The position numbers and the translations under genes are program-made. DNA of 64,000 nt from Sclerotinia nivalis (Eukaryota > Ascomycota > Leotiomycetes > Helotiales > Sclerotiniaceae). Where the stretch lies: positions 496,001-560,000 of the forward strand of contig JAPEIS010000014.1 of the NCBI GenBank assembly GCA_029531795.1. The letters run 5' to 3'. The notes under the pieces were generated by a model. That model saw only the letters and a list, made by a program, of their open reading frames with translations, ran no database searches and was not told the DNA's origin. Shown in pieces: positions 44,821-56,142 of this stretch. Within the stretch, counting starts at the first letter, position 1. Every line of letters starts with the position of its first letter.

Positions 44821-45033
44821 TATCACAGAAACAACAAATAGAACAACAGAAATCATTTTTATTAATAAGACATAGCTCGAAAAGTTACATTTCTATAAAA
44901 GGAATGATTTTTTAAATACATTTATATATAACGTTAGCCCCGACCGGGGCTAACCTACACTTATCCGAGGTCCGACTTCTATGAGTCGGAACCCGAGCGG
45001 TCTCCATATACCATATACGGGGACCCCGTGACA
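44821..45033 (-). repeat. 5' LTR of element A
   Basis: 213 bp; the plus-strand right edge reads CCGTGACA, the inverse of the TGTCACGG start of element B. Confidence 0.92.
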
Positions 45034-45038
45034 CATAT

Positions 45039-46710
45039 AGAATTTTCTTATTCTCAGATTGAATACTATTGGTTATTATTTCCTTTTATTATATAAAATG
45101 ATTCTATAAGATTCGATTTAAATCGATCTTATTTATAATCATAGAATAGTGTAGAATCTCATTAAAATCTATAAATACGAAGATCTTCTTCAAAGAATTC
45201 TTCGAAAAAATAAGCAGATAAAAATTCAATATTCAATATATATATAATTCTGACTTCAATATTCTATTGTTCATATATTCGATCACTCCTAAGCTAAATA
45301 CGACTAAGTCTTCCACCATTATAATAAATAATATTATAGTATTATTATTATATTATTTATTATTATCCGATCAACCTCCTCCGAGATGCAGCAAGAAGCT
45401 CATGGTTCACATGAATGGATGAAGGATTATGCCGAGTTTCCCAATACTTCTGAGCTCACCACCGAATAAGAGGTGGTGAGGATGGTTGTGCATGGTACGA
45501 CATTCGATACGAACTTGTGAGGGATTAAATAATTCACGTACACTTGACATCTAGGGGCTCTATTCTCTTCTTCATGGAATTAATTCAATCGTGGGGTATT
45601 TATTTTATCTATCAAGGCCATATCACACTGTATATTTTCTATGTCATTTGCTCCAATTTTTGTCCACATCATCCCGAACAGTGCCACGCAATATTTATAT
45701 GTTCACACTAATTATTCATTCCTTTATAATTTCCTCGCACCATCCCCTCCCTTCAAAAGATATATAATAAAATCCAAATCCAAATCCAAATCCAAATCCA
45801 AATCCAAATCCGATTTATATTCAAGAAATCCCCCTCCAATCACTACTACACAAATACTCGAATCCTCGGTTGGTTTTATGAAAAGATCTATCTGTCTATA
45901 TATTTCAGATATAGACTTATATAATACCATATATATCTTCACCTCCGATATATAGTATAATACAAGGAAGTAAGTACATCTTATTAGTATATATAGTATT
46001 CCTTTTTATTAAGTGAGAGATTGTGCATGGATTATAGTTAATCCAATCCACTGCAAGTTGGGGTTTGCGATTGAGGCTTTCTAGTTTGGGTCGTGGATTT
46101 ATTGTGGCAATTGTTGTGTGGTTTTTTATTACCTGGACTATTTAGATCTATATAAGATGTGCGCAGAGTAATTCAACGTCTTAGATATCTAATTAAAGAT
46201 ATCCAAAGGTATCCAAGTATGATAATTATGATTATTAAAACCGGCTTAAATTATCATTACCTGATAGATATTCCAATCAAGATGTTTCCTTCCAATGAAA
46301 AGTACGGCGAGATGATTAAATCCCAGTATTAAATCACCACTGTACTTTCAAATTCTCCCACGAGTTTTCCTTGATATCTTCGAATCCAAATGTAATTTTA
46401 AACGCTAACCCTAAACGCCGATGAAGATTGAGTCGAGGTAAAAAACCATGCAATGAAACGGAAAAATGGTATCTTTCTAAAATGCGTGGAAATGCCCATT
46501 AAACCACTAAACTGACTAACCAGTCGAGAGAGACTGGTAGACGCCGATGAGGAATGAGAAATGAGAAATAAAAATTGAAAAGTAAAAAAGTGAAGAGTGA
46601 AAAGGCATAGAGGTTATTTAAACATTACTTTTTCTCCATGGACTCCTTGGGAGTGATTTCGAATCCATCCATCCCTACCGGCCCCATCACAACCCCCCCA
46701 ATCACAACCC
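45039..46710. other. AT-rich intergenic region with a hexamer repeat
   Basis: No gene recognised. An AAATCC hexamer is repeated about seven times at 45770-45811. Flanks are AT-rich and partly RIP-like near the retroelement. Confidence 0.5.
45770..45811 (+). repeat. AAATCC hexanucleotide microsatellite
   Basis: About seven perfect copies. Confidence 0.85.
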
Positions 46711-48064
46711 CTAACTCAAAGCCGTAACTGCCGCCCCAACAATCGTATCCAACGCACTCCCATCCGTCTCCAAACTGTACGTCGGTTTCGTCGTTCCACT
46801 CCACACCAAACCCAACATATCATTCTTATCCCTCGCATTGCGCACAATACTCTGTGCATTCTTCCCCAAAAATGCTCTAAAATGATTTCTCGTCTCCGCA
46901 TCAAGTCCCATCGCTCTATTAGTCATGAATGCTAGATTTCTCGTAAAAACCCCTTTAAAGACCTGTTCATCTTGATCACAGGAATTAGGCTCACAGGCTT
47001 TTTCCTGTAGAATCCCATCCGAAGTCGTCATATTTGCGATCACCGAGTTGGCGATTTGTACGGCGAGAGTGGTGTAGGCGTGATTACCGGTTGACCAGGT
47101 GAGTTCTGTGAGGCCGGAGAGGATGATTCCTTGGTTGTAGGTGAAGATTATTTTGCCATTGTTTTTGCAGGTGCTCATGGAGATACCGTCGTTGAAGAGG
47201 TGGGTGGAGGGATTCATGGTGGTGGTTGGGTTGGTGATCAGGAAGGCGTAGGCGGCAAGTGCTTGTTCGAAATAGTAGCCTTGGCCTGATGAGGTTTTTT
47301 TAGAGGGAATCCGGTTGGCAAGTTTGGCGCTGGCGGTTAGGTAGAGTTCGTTTTCTACGCTGTTTACGCCGCTGTGGGCTTTGTCCCACCTGGTTTGGTG
47401 TTAGTAGAGGATATGGGATTATTTGAGGTCGTATGATGGTTTGCCAAGAGATTATGGTATCATTTTTAAAAATGGGAAATTTGATATTATTTAAATAAGT
47501 GAATAGAATAGAAGTGACATACCATAAACCTCCACAGGGAGTATTACCATAAACCGACTTAGCATCCTCGTAGATAGCAGCAGCGGTATTAAGATACGTA
47601 ACATTTTTCGTAGCATCATAGACTTGAATCCAAGCCAAAACCCACCAAAGTTCATCATCATAAAAGCCGTTCAGAAAATTATGATAGGCGGTTTCCGGAG
47701 CGCGACTTAAGACTGTCGCAAAGAGATCGGGCATCCATGGTGCTGTGATCGGAAATACCTTGTAGTAGGAGGCCATCATTGTAAGGACGTTGGCACTAGG
47801 CCACCAGTCTCCGGCAAATTTTCCAGTGCTGTCTTTTTGACCCCAGAGTCCTGCTGCGCTGTTCCAGTAGGTCTTTTGTAGCGCGTTGATGGAGGATGCG
47901 GCGTAGTTTTGGTAGTCGATGCGTGTCATGGCTGTTGAATCTGTTGCTCTCTTGACTAGTGAGGCATCATCTCGTCGAATCTTTGTGGGAAAAGCATCCA
48001 CAACTGAAGAAGTGAAGGCTACTGCAAAAAGCGAAGCCAAAGTATGGCGGAGAGAGATATGCAT
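46711..48064 (-). CDS. Secreted GH76 alpha-1,6-mannanase-like protein
   Basis: Two exons, 48064-47523 and 47389-46711, about 406 aa. The 133-bp intron is placed where CGGL-W joins WDKAHSGVNSVENEL. A signal peptide (MHISLRHTLASLFAVAFTSSVVDA) is followed by KIRRDD and LVKR sites that could allow Kex2-type processing. GH76 hallmarks are WNSAAGLWGQ, AGDWWPSANVL, the catalytic double Asp in YDDELWWVLAWI, and NELYLTASAKLANR, FTYNQGIILSGL. Fungal members act on alpha-1,6-mannan backbones, either degrading mannoprotein or cross-linking GPI-mannoproteins into the wall (Dfg5/Dcw1 type). No GPI-like hydrophobic tail is obvious, so extracellular mannan degradation is favoured. Length is slightly below that of typical Dfg5 proteins. 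Confidence 0.88.
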
Positions 48065-50819
48065 ATTGTTCGATAGTACTATTTCTGTAGAAAACTAGTT
48101 GTATGTTGATTTTGAAGGAGTTTTCAAGATATTGTAGATAATCAACGATCAATTATTAACATTAACTTCCTTTCTGTGAATGACCTGATAATCTTAATAT
48201 GTCTCGTGGCCAAGCATAGAGTTAATGGAATAGTAGAAGCACGTGTACCAATTTGAAGAGATGAAGGAGAGAGGGAATTGGACGCTCCTTCGGACCTTCA
48301 AGCTCAGCCGAGGAGCGGAAAGTGGCAGAGTTATATACAATCCCATTATGACCGGCCGAGTTCCTCAAGTAAGCCCAGACCCAAATCCTTTTGCATTACT
48401 GAAAATGGGTCGGGAAATTGGTTTATTGATCTCTTTGACATCATATAAAGGCGACAATACTATGAAGGATGGAATTGTGGGCGATGTGGCTCGAGCGTTT
48501 GTGGTCCTAAAAATGGATCATTTCGGGGATTTTCTTCCAACAAGTCAGGGGCTTAACGACCCACCACAGAATGCAGACAAGGTGATCCCACACTGGTGAA
48601 GAGCAATTGTAAAGCGGTCGAGCCTTGCTCCCGCTTTTTCCATGTCTCGTCTTCATGTTATTGGATGATATGAGAATATTTGCTCATCATATGGCGCCCT
48701 TAATTTATATCGGACGAGCTTATGGGAAAATCCCACGAAAATCTCGAGAAGAAGCTGTAGTTCAAAAATATCGGGATTCTGGACCATTAAACTGTTTTTC
48801 AATACATAGTCCATGGACAATCTGAAGTCCCGATGTTGTTTGTGATATGATAGTGTAGTGACCCAAAAATTAATATGCAATTTGGTCCTATAGCAGGTCA
48901 ATATCTGCTAGCATCCTAATTTATACCTTGGCCGGGCGCGAAGACCAAAGATGCGCTCATCCAACATCGAACCAAGCCAAATTGTAAAAAGAAAAAGCTT
49001 GACATTGTCAAAGCTAAGCGATGAAACAAATTTGGACAGAGCATGAAGTTTTGGATTCAAGAGCTTATTCAATTTGCCAAAAGGAGCAAGTTAATATGCC
49101 TTCTTCCGTTTCATAGCCTTGACCACTAACCTGAAAATGGCGGCTGAGTCGTCTCAAGTTCTCAATTCGGACGAACTGCCGCTCTGTTCAGATGAAGGTA
49201 TGAACCTGAATTTCCCATGACAGGATTCTTGTCAAATTGATCCCTAGTCGTAGTATCAAATTGTTCAAAGGGAGGTTAGTTTGTTTGGAATGTTTTTCCT
49301 GAGTGGGTGAATATCGAGGTTGATGTTCCAAGCTCTCAAAACTTGCACGCGCGAGATGTATGATGGTGTTAGATGCATGGTGGTGTTATGATTAGTCATT
49401 TATCCGGCTGTTTTAAGGAATGGATCAGATGATTAAAGCAGCTATGGAACTTTTACCAGTCAGACATCAGACGAGCTTATCTTTTCAATCTCTCTTAACG
49501 TCCCTGCAGCTATGGAAAGGAGTAGACGACATAGGTAACATTACCATATGCGCCACCATGGCTGGGCGCAATTTCTTTGTACCTTGTAAATATCATAACA
49601 AGTTAGTTATATCTCAATCACAAACCTTTAAGGTTAAATCAACGTTGGAGTGGACCATGCTCCTCCAGGTTTAAGGTGATAGCTGATAGCATATACACGG
49701 TCTTGAAAAATGTTACCGCCGTTTGACAAGAAAATGTCCCCTTGGCGTAAAATACCCTGAGTTCATAACCGCAGTCACTCATACGATATGTGAATAGCTA
49801 GCTATCTTGTAGGAATCTCGTATTGATGTAGAGAAGGTAATCTTACACCTATGGCTCCGTTCGTCAATACCCTTCCGATGGTTCCGTCAAACGAGAACTC
49901 TTCTTAATATAGACGTGTTTCTAGCGCACCCTTTCCCCATTGATGGGTTCTAGGCGATTGAAAGACTAGCTCCTTTTTTGGGGACTTTCTTTTCTCGTGA
50001 TTGCTCATAAAAGCCATCCCACTTTTCCCTATTCAGCTAGTCAGATAGTCAATGGATCGTTATCACAGATTCCTTAGTATTCAGTTCTGTGCAAGCGCTT
50101 ATAGAAAGATTGAGAGCAGTTATATCGGTTAACTTTGAGCTGTAGTCGTTGCGTTTGGACGCTGTTGCTATCATTGAATAGGTATCAAGCCAGGTAATGT
50201 CCTCCACCCCTAACGGTAGATAATGACACATCCGCGTTTGTTTACAGCATGAGAGTATCACTGCTCAACGAGTCACTTCACTGACTTTTCATTGAAAAAA
50301 AAATGAAGAAACCCGCAGTGGTTAGGTTAGACGTGTCAGAACCGTAAGCACGTGCATCCATTCAATCACAAGATCACGTGTAGAACTAACGTAATCTGAC
50401 ACTGCGGAACAAAAGTTTAGGATGAGATCTATAGGTGTATGTAACTGAAAGGCTGATCGAACAGAATAGATAGATCATCACTATCGTTTAGAAACCAACC
50501 TTGGATAATATCTGATCTCTTTACTTACAATTTGAAAGATTAATGAAGCTATTCATTTACAGGGAATAAACTCGCCCATTAATTTGTTAAGCCTCTGGCG
50601 TAAAGTTTTCTGCCTGAATTTCGTGAGTTTGAAACGTACGCTGTTGGGCTCAAGTATCTCAACAGCGCCGATTCTACGTCCTCCTAATACCATACTGATA
50701 CAATCAATTCAGATTAAGACCGTCATCTACACGAGGGCTGCCACGGCCTTCGGCCTTCGATAGCATCGACATGCTTTGAGTCCTCAAATATCCATCAAGT
50801 TTTGATTCCATACGTCACG
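48065..50819. other. Long gene-free region
   Basis: 2.75 kb. Open frames at 48243-48599 and 49420-49674 are short, without domains or good start contexts. A short coding-like stretch starts at ATG 49137 (MAAESSQVLNSDELPLCSDE) and may be a relic or a first exon, but no continuation could be supported. Confidence 0.4.
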
Positions 50820-52394
50820 ATGACTTCTCAAACACTCACCCTTCCACTTCTCCGTGGCACTACTACATTAGAAGCTGCCCTAGAACAAGAGGAAAACATG
50901 CTCCTCGGCTTAGCTTACCCTGAGCTACGACTAGATTTCTTTGTCTGGCTCAGCACTCACCGTGCAGACATCGAGGATACAGTTTCGTATCATTTAGGCT
51001 TGACGGGATACCAGTTTACGTTGACAATTGGCACAAGCATCCCAGGAGACGAGTCATCATCAGATTCCCTTTGCCTTACAAGATAGGAGAATCTACATAT
51101 CCTGGCAACGCCGACGAGAAACTCCGCTGTGAGGTCGCTACACTCATTTGGATACAAGAGCATTGTTCCCATGTTCCTATACCTCACCTATGGGGATTTG
51201 GATTTGTCGGTGGCCAAAGTGTATGGAAGCCAAACACCCCTTTAATCTTCACTCGGAAGTTAATTCAGACCCGTATAGTTCACAAAACCCGAGAGCGTAT
51301 CTTTGAAAACCAGACTGGTTTGGTACCTTTGACGACAAATCTCATCGCTCTTCGGATTTACCCTACCTTGCCGTTATATAAGCCACCGCCGTCAATCTGT
51401 CTTAGAGCATGGATATCTAGTCATAGGCTATATCGAGGGCACAGGCGTAAAGATGCTCTCAGAGACATGGAACGAATTTCGACATTGCGAAGTTCGAAAG
51501 ACAAACCTCTTTAGAGACTTGTCCCGTATTATGCTTTCGTTGAGTCAATCGCCTCTACCGCGTATTGAATCATGGACATTGGACTCAAATGGAATCTTAC
51601 AGCTTAGCAACCGTCCTTTAACCCTTCGTCTTCAACAATTAGAGAATGAGGGAATTTCGACCAACATTGATAGGAGCTTGACTTACTCGGCAACGGATGC
51701 GTATTATCTCGATCTTTTATCATGCCACGACAGTCGCATTCGGCATCAACCAAACTCCTTGAACGATGAAAGCGATGGCCGTGCTCAGATGGCAAATCTG
51801 ACAATCATGCGTTCCCTCCTTTCACATTTCACGAACCGAGAATTCCGCCATGGACCTCTCATTTTGAGGCTCACAGACCTTCACCAGAGTAACATCTTCG
51901 TGGATGATGATTGGAATATCAAATGCCTAATCGACCTTGAGTGGGCATGCTCGCTGCCTGTGGAGACAATGCGCCCTCCGTATTGGCTGACTGGCTGTCC
52001 CGCAGATGATCTTGTTGGCCAAAATATCGATAGCTTCAGCAAGGCGCAGCATGAATTTATGGAGGTTTTTGAGGAAGAGGAGAAGTCATTCCCTCCGGGG
52101 AATAATGTTCCTTTGTATCGTACAAATATTATGAGAAAGAGAAAGGGTTGGAAGATCGGAAACCTTTGGTATTTCCAAGCCCTAGATAGTTCGAAAGGAT
52201 TGTATAATATTTTTCTCGATCACATTCAGCCAATATTTGCACCCTCTCATAATATTGATCCAGATTTCTCACGGATTGTATCAGAGTATTGGGCTGTGGG
52301 AGTCAACGATATTATAAGTGCCAAGCTCCAAGATAAGGATGTGTACGAGAGAATGCTGCGCCAGAAATTCGAGAATGTTTCCAGCAATAGTTGA
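50820..52394 (+). pseudogene. APH-like phosphotransferase family gene with disrupting lesions
   Basis: Starts at ATG 50820 (MTSQTLTLPLLRG). An intron at 51221-51278 joins GFVGGQS to FTKPESVSLKTR. The kinase-like fold is shown by RVIIRFPLPYK (strand with the ATP Lys region), CEVATLIWIQEHC, LEHGYLVIGYIEG (hinge), LTDLHQSNIFVDDDW (catalytic loop) and CLIDLEWAC (metal Asp). Two lesions are seen. Around 51000-51012 the frame shifts between SYHLGLT and IPVYVDNW, apparently with loss of about 25 codons that relatives carry. An in-frame TGA at 51330-51332 interrupts YL-RQISSLFGF. Downstream the frame is intact to the stop at 52394. Family members are common in filamentous fungi, with unknown substrates. 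Sequencing error is a possible alternative for either lesion. Confidence 0.78.
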
Positions 52395-53491
52395 AAGTAT
52401 GTTTTTGAGCATCATTGAGTATTTATAATTTTATGTAGCTTAAAGTTTGACGTGACCAAATTGTATTCGCTACTCGTAAGTTCATGGACTTTGCTCTTCC
52501 TTACGAACCCTAAGACAATGCGATATATCTTGTACATAAGCTACGCCTTAGTCTTTCTCGCTTCCTCCTGGCGTCATCCCCCGAAGATGACAGTTGTTTC
52601 GCCGTTGTTTCGTCAAGGAGACCTTTGGTAACATCTGCTCAGGCCTGGCGTTTTCTCTCTTCTTCAGCAGCTGCCTTTTTCTCGGCAGAACGTTTTGCGT
52701 CGTCTTCGTTGGGCATTACAAGTTCTGTATTCAGGCCGTCAGTATGGTTGAGAGCAGCTGGAGTATATAGTCTACATACTTCTGAATGCTTGATGATAGA
52801 TAGGGGTTTGAGGTCACTTTTATGGACTTTGAAATTGTGGATGCTGCAGGAATAGAGTGCTATCTTATCACCACGAGTCTGGCAGAATATAGTTCTCCTT
52901 GAATAGAAGATAGACACTTTCAGACTCCTGTATTTGTATTTGCGGAAGCGATAATACTATCATGCGAATTTAATTCTTTATTAAAAACACGATCAAGTTT
53001 TTTTAGACTTTCTAGGAGTTTAATATTTCCCGAATTCTCATTGATTTAATTATAGTTCGCTTCTAGTTACTATATAGTTAATAAAAAATTCTATCTTTTA
53101 TTATAAGGGCCTGTTTGGGAGCAAAAGATATACTAGCATATATAATATTCAACTGCTAGCATTTGGATATTGACGTAAAAAGTGTTTGGTAAAAATAGCT
53201 TTTTGAATATCGGTTGGTAGTATTCGAATGCTATCAACTGTTTTTGATCAGATGCTGGATATGCTGAATGCTGAAAAAGAGGTCCTGTTGGAGCGTTCGG
53301 CTTCTGCCGGTTGTGGTATTCACACTTTTCTATCAATCAAAATGCATATAGATTTATATCTACATTCAACAAGACTTCAATATGGAGAATTTCCGCTATA
53401 CCCAATTCATTCTTTATCCAAGGAATTTTGCATCAAACTTCAACCGCCATATTATATTCTTTGTCCATAGCACTATCTTTCACGCCAACCA
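52395..53491. other. Intergenic region with a doubtful minus-strand frame and a transposon-end-like motif
   Basis: A 92-codon minus-strand frame (52917-52639) ends in an Ala/Glu/Lys-rich helix (DDAKRSAEKKAAAEEERKR) but has no recognised domain. At 53107 GGGCCTGTTTGGGAGC follows TAA, resembling the end of a PIF/Harbinger-type MITE; the matching inverse end was not found. Confidence 0.35.
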
Positions 53492-54088
53492 CTACGTGAA
53501 TTCTGCGTACGAAGATAAGGGAAGGTTGCAGACCTTGAGATCAAGCAGCTCTTTTGCCATATCCCAGGTCATCAATGAAAGATTTTGCTTCTCGTAAGCT
53601 GGGCATTGAGCCCAAGAAATTGTTAGATTAAGTGCGTCCCGATCATCAAGATAAAGAATGCACTTCCCAAAAGTCTTGTCTATGCTTTTACATCCTCCCG
53701 CAACTATAGCTTGGCCAACGATTGAATAATACTTCGAAATTAGTCTTCGTAATACTAGGTAGCGAGGGCCTCTTTGTTTTCCACCACGATCGAAGATCCC
53801 CTTAAGTGTCAAGAGCAAGTCTCCTGACTGTGTACCTTGAGGTAGTAACGCCATGAGGCCGTCTTCGTCTCCCTTGACCTGTATGTATTCTTTCGAGATC
53901 ATATCTTCTAAGTTCTCGAAAGAAAATCTCTGCCGACAGTAAGTTTCATTCTCGTGGATCATACACACCCTCGTTCCAATGTCTCCCATGCAACCCAGTG
54001 TCCAGACATTTCCCTGGTCTTTAGTGATCTCACAAAAGTACCAGTAGCCTTCCCCATCGCTAGAGGCCCGCAAAATATAATTTTCATA
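53492..54088 (-). pseudogene. In-frame downstream remainder of the HET gene
   Basis: Same reading frame as the HET gene, separated from it by one TGA at about 54086-54088. It is open for nearly 195 codons (GYWYFCEITKDQGNVWTLG, FSFENLEDMISKEYIQVKG, WDMAKELLDLK) and has a protein-like composition. It is probably the original C-terminal part of the HET protein, now after a stop, or an exon joined by a splice I could not find. Confidence 0.5.
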
Positions 54089-54104
54089 TCATGTTTTAGA
54101 GTAA

Positions 54105-54136
<32 letters not shown>

Positions 54137-55498
54137 GGTGAGATGCAGCATCATAGCCCGATTAAGTGAGTCGGCAAGTTGGAAATATTCGAGGTTATCA
54201 TCTTCGTGTCTTTTTTTCCGGATCGTCTCCATTGCTTTTATTGCAACATTGAAGGCACCTATATTATAGTCTAGCTCTATAGGTGGAATATCCTTCCATT
54301 CAACCATGGAAAGGATCCCGTAAATCCTGTCCCGCGGATCTTGGCATTCCAAGTTCTTGCTTAGATTCAATAAGTCAAATAAGGACAAACCCGCAACGAC
54401 ATTACTGGCCCCATATTCTAAGTAGCGATAACATACATTTCCACAATAGCCCAAACAGCCAATTCGCCCTATGGAACGATGTGAATATCCCCATTCACTT
54501 TCCAATATTTGGGACAAAGTGGCGTATGGAAATAACACAGTAGCAATCAGTCGCTTCCACGACGAAGATTTGCTACCCAGCAACAAGACATAATGTAACA
54601 TGCTGTGTAGTGCATACAACTCGGCAATCGGACGATGGCCAATCCCGCAGCAGACGATTACAATCTTGGTCATAGAAACTTCTTGCAGGACCCATAAACG
54701 TGTGAAGTAGGGCCTCTTCATGAAAGAGAAAAGTGAATTCAACACTGTTTCTTTTTTGACATCTTGAGTTTGAACTAGCCACGCCAAGAGATTCAGCGTT
54801 TGCAAAAAACGTCGAGAGCTTCCAGAAATATAGGGAATGAACTTTTGACTCCGATATTTCGATTCATGGTTGGGAATGAACAATTTGGAAGGAATCCTCA
54901 TCAACAACTCGCTGTTTTCGCTATGCGGCCCCACACAAGATAAAACACAAGACGCCCTGCGATAAATGTTGCCCATCATGCCCACTTGATGTCCTTTCTC
55001 TTTGGCATCATATTGATCGATACAAATAGAATCCATCCACACATAACGGACTCCAAGCCATCGCGCTTGTCTCAACGCGTAATCACCATTCGTGGTTATT
55101 TGTAGGTTATTCCCGTCAACTTCTATAGTCGTGGTAACTCTCGGATCCCCCCATACGTAGGATATGGCATGGTAAGATGGTGCATGGTCAACATGCCATG
55201 TCGTGACCTTACAGCTTAACTCGGTCGTTGTATCTCCAATTTTGACATCGCCCAGCTCCAACAGACGTATGTATGTTTTGGGATCCGGTAGTGTTCGATG
55301 GCGGAATTGGAATCGTGGAGTTGCCTCTCGAACTTCAAACACAACGGTGCCACCGGTGCCTTGGAAAGCGGTACGGTTGCTCTCTGTCGCAATTTGCATC
55401 CCTGGCTCCATCATTTTAAGGAAGCTGCGCGATTGAAATCGATGTTTCTTTGTGATTAATTCAAGGTATTTAATTTGAAAAGCAACTGTGTTGCGCAA
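54089..55498 (-). CDS. HET-domain (heterokaryon incompatibility) protein
   Basis: 469 codons from the first ATG, although ATG at codon 29 or 30 (MMEPGMQ) may be the true start. HET motifs are clear: YHAISYVWGDPR (residues 109-120), NLQITTNGDYALRQARW, RYVWMDSICIDQ (151-162), EKGHQVGMMGNIYRRASCVL, then WVLQEVSMTKIVIVCCG and DPRDRIYGILSM typical of the region after the domain. HET proteins trigger cell death when incompatible hyphae fuse. The frame ends in a run of prolines encoded by C20, then QKNYSKT and a TGA; the same frame is open again beyond it. A change in the length of the C run would alter the reading frame, so the intact length of this allele is uncertain. Confidence 0.82.
54112..54131 (-). 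repeat. 20-nt C homopolymer inside the HET coding frame
   Basis: On the coding strand it encodes six prolines after HN. Such tracts slip readily in replication and sequencing. Confidence 0.8.
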
Positions 55499-56142
55499 AA
55501 CAATTTGAATGATGCGAAAAATTACATCAATATTGAAACCAAAGGCAGCGACATTTTTTGGGTTACATTATGAGTTTTCCTACTTATTAACCTTACTAAA
55601 AACTATATTTGGGTACCACAATGGATAAGCCCCCTCACATGTGCAAAATAGAGTAAAACTCCAGTACCCAATCTACCTAGGCAAATATTGAAATCGATCT
55701 TTGTCAAGCTGTCACTTCCCCAGCAGCACAGATCGGAAATTTGAATTAGCTTCCGTAAAATAACCACCAACCGAACCCCTTAAGTTCTCAAGTATAAGTC
55801 ATTCTCATTTTATCTAGAGCTACAAAACTACATAACCTTTTGAGATACGCCCGAAAATCGAAAATTCGAACTTCACTCATGATCTCGTGAATTAAAAAAA
55901 GGTCCATAAGCCCGATATCCTATAAAGGATTAGCGCCATTGGATTGCGGTGGCCATCTCATACATCCATCATGCAATCGGACAACCATTCAGATCCATCC
56001 TCACTCTCCCAAGTTTCTATGCACAGCCCGCGAGGCATACTTCGAGTCAAGGACGCCCTTCAATTTCGACCAGGTACTATAGCAAATTATCGTGAAGCTT
56101 CCTAAATATAATTCGCCGAAACCCTGCCAAGCATCCGCAATC
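55499..56142. promoter_or_regulatory. Divergent promoter of HET gene and P5C reductase gene
   Basis: 644 bp between divergent starts. No obvious motif. Confidence 0.4.

Larger units (their letters stand above)
33768..45033 (-). mobile_element. Older Ty3/gypsy chromovirus-type retrotransposon (element A), interrupted by element B
   Basis: LTRs are at 44821-45033 (5') and 33768-33980 (3'), each 213 bp. They are flanked by TATAT (33763-33767) and CATAT (45034-45038), a 5-bp target duplication with one transition. Internal pieces run in minus-strand order: gag (44554-43589), protease (43403-43081 continuing at 37437), reverse transcriptase (36953-36168), RNase H, integrase (35780-34400) and chromodomain remains (34330-34020). 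All frames are shattered by stop codons. After removing element B and one CAAAT copy, the element is about 5.6 kb, matching B. Heavy C-to-T and G-to-A drift on both strands indicates RIP-like mutation. It is a dead copy. Confidence 0.93.

Noticed and set aside
45641..45955. 104-codon plus-strand and 72-codon minus-strand frames
   Set aside because: Driven by the AAATCC microsatellite.
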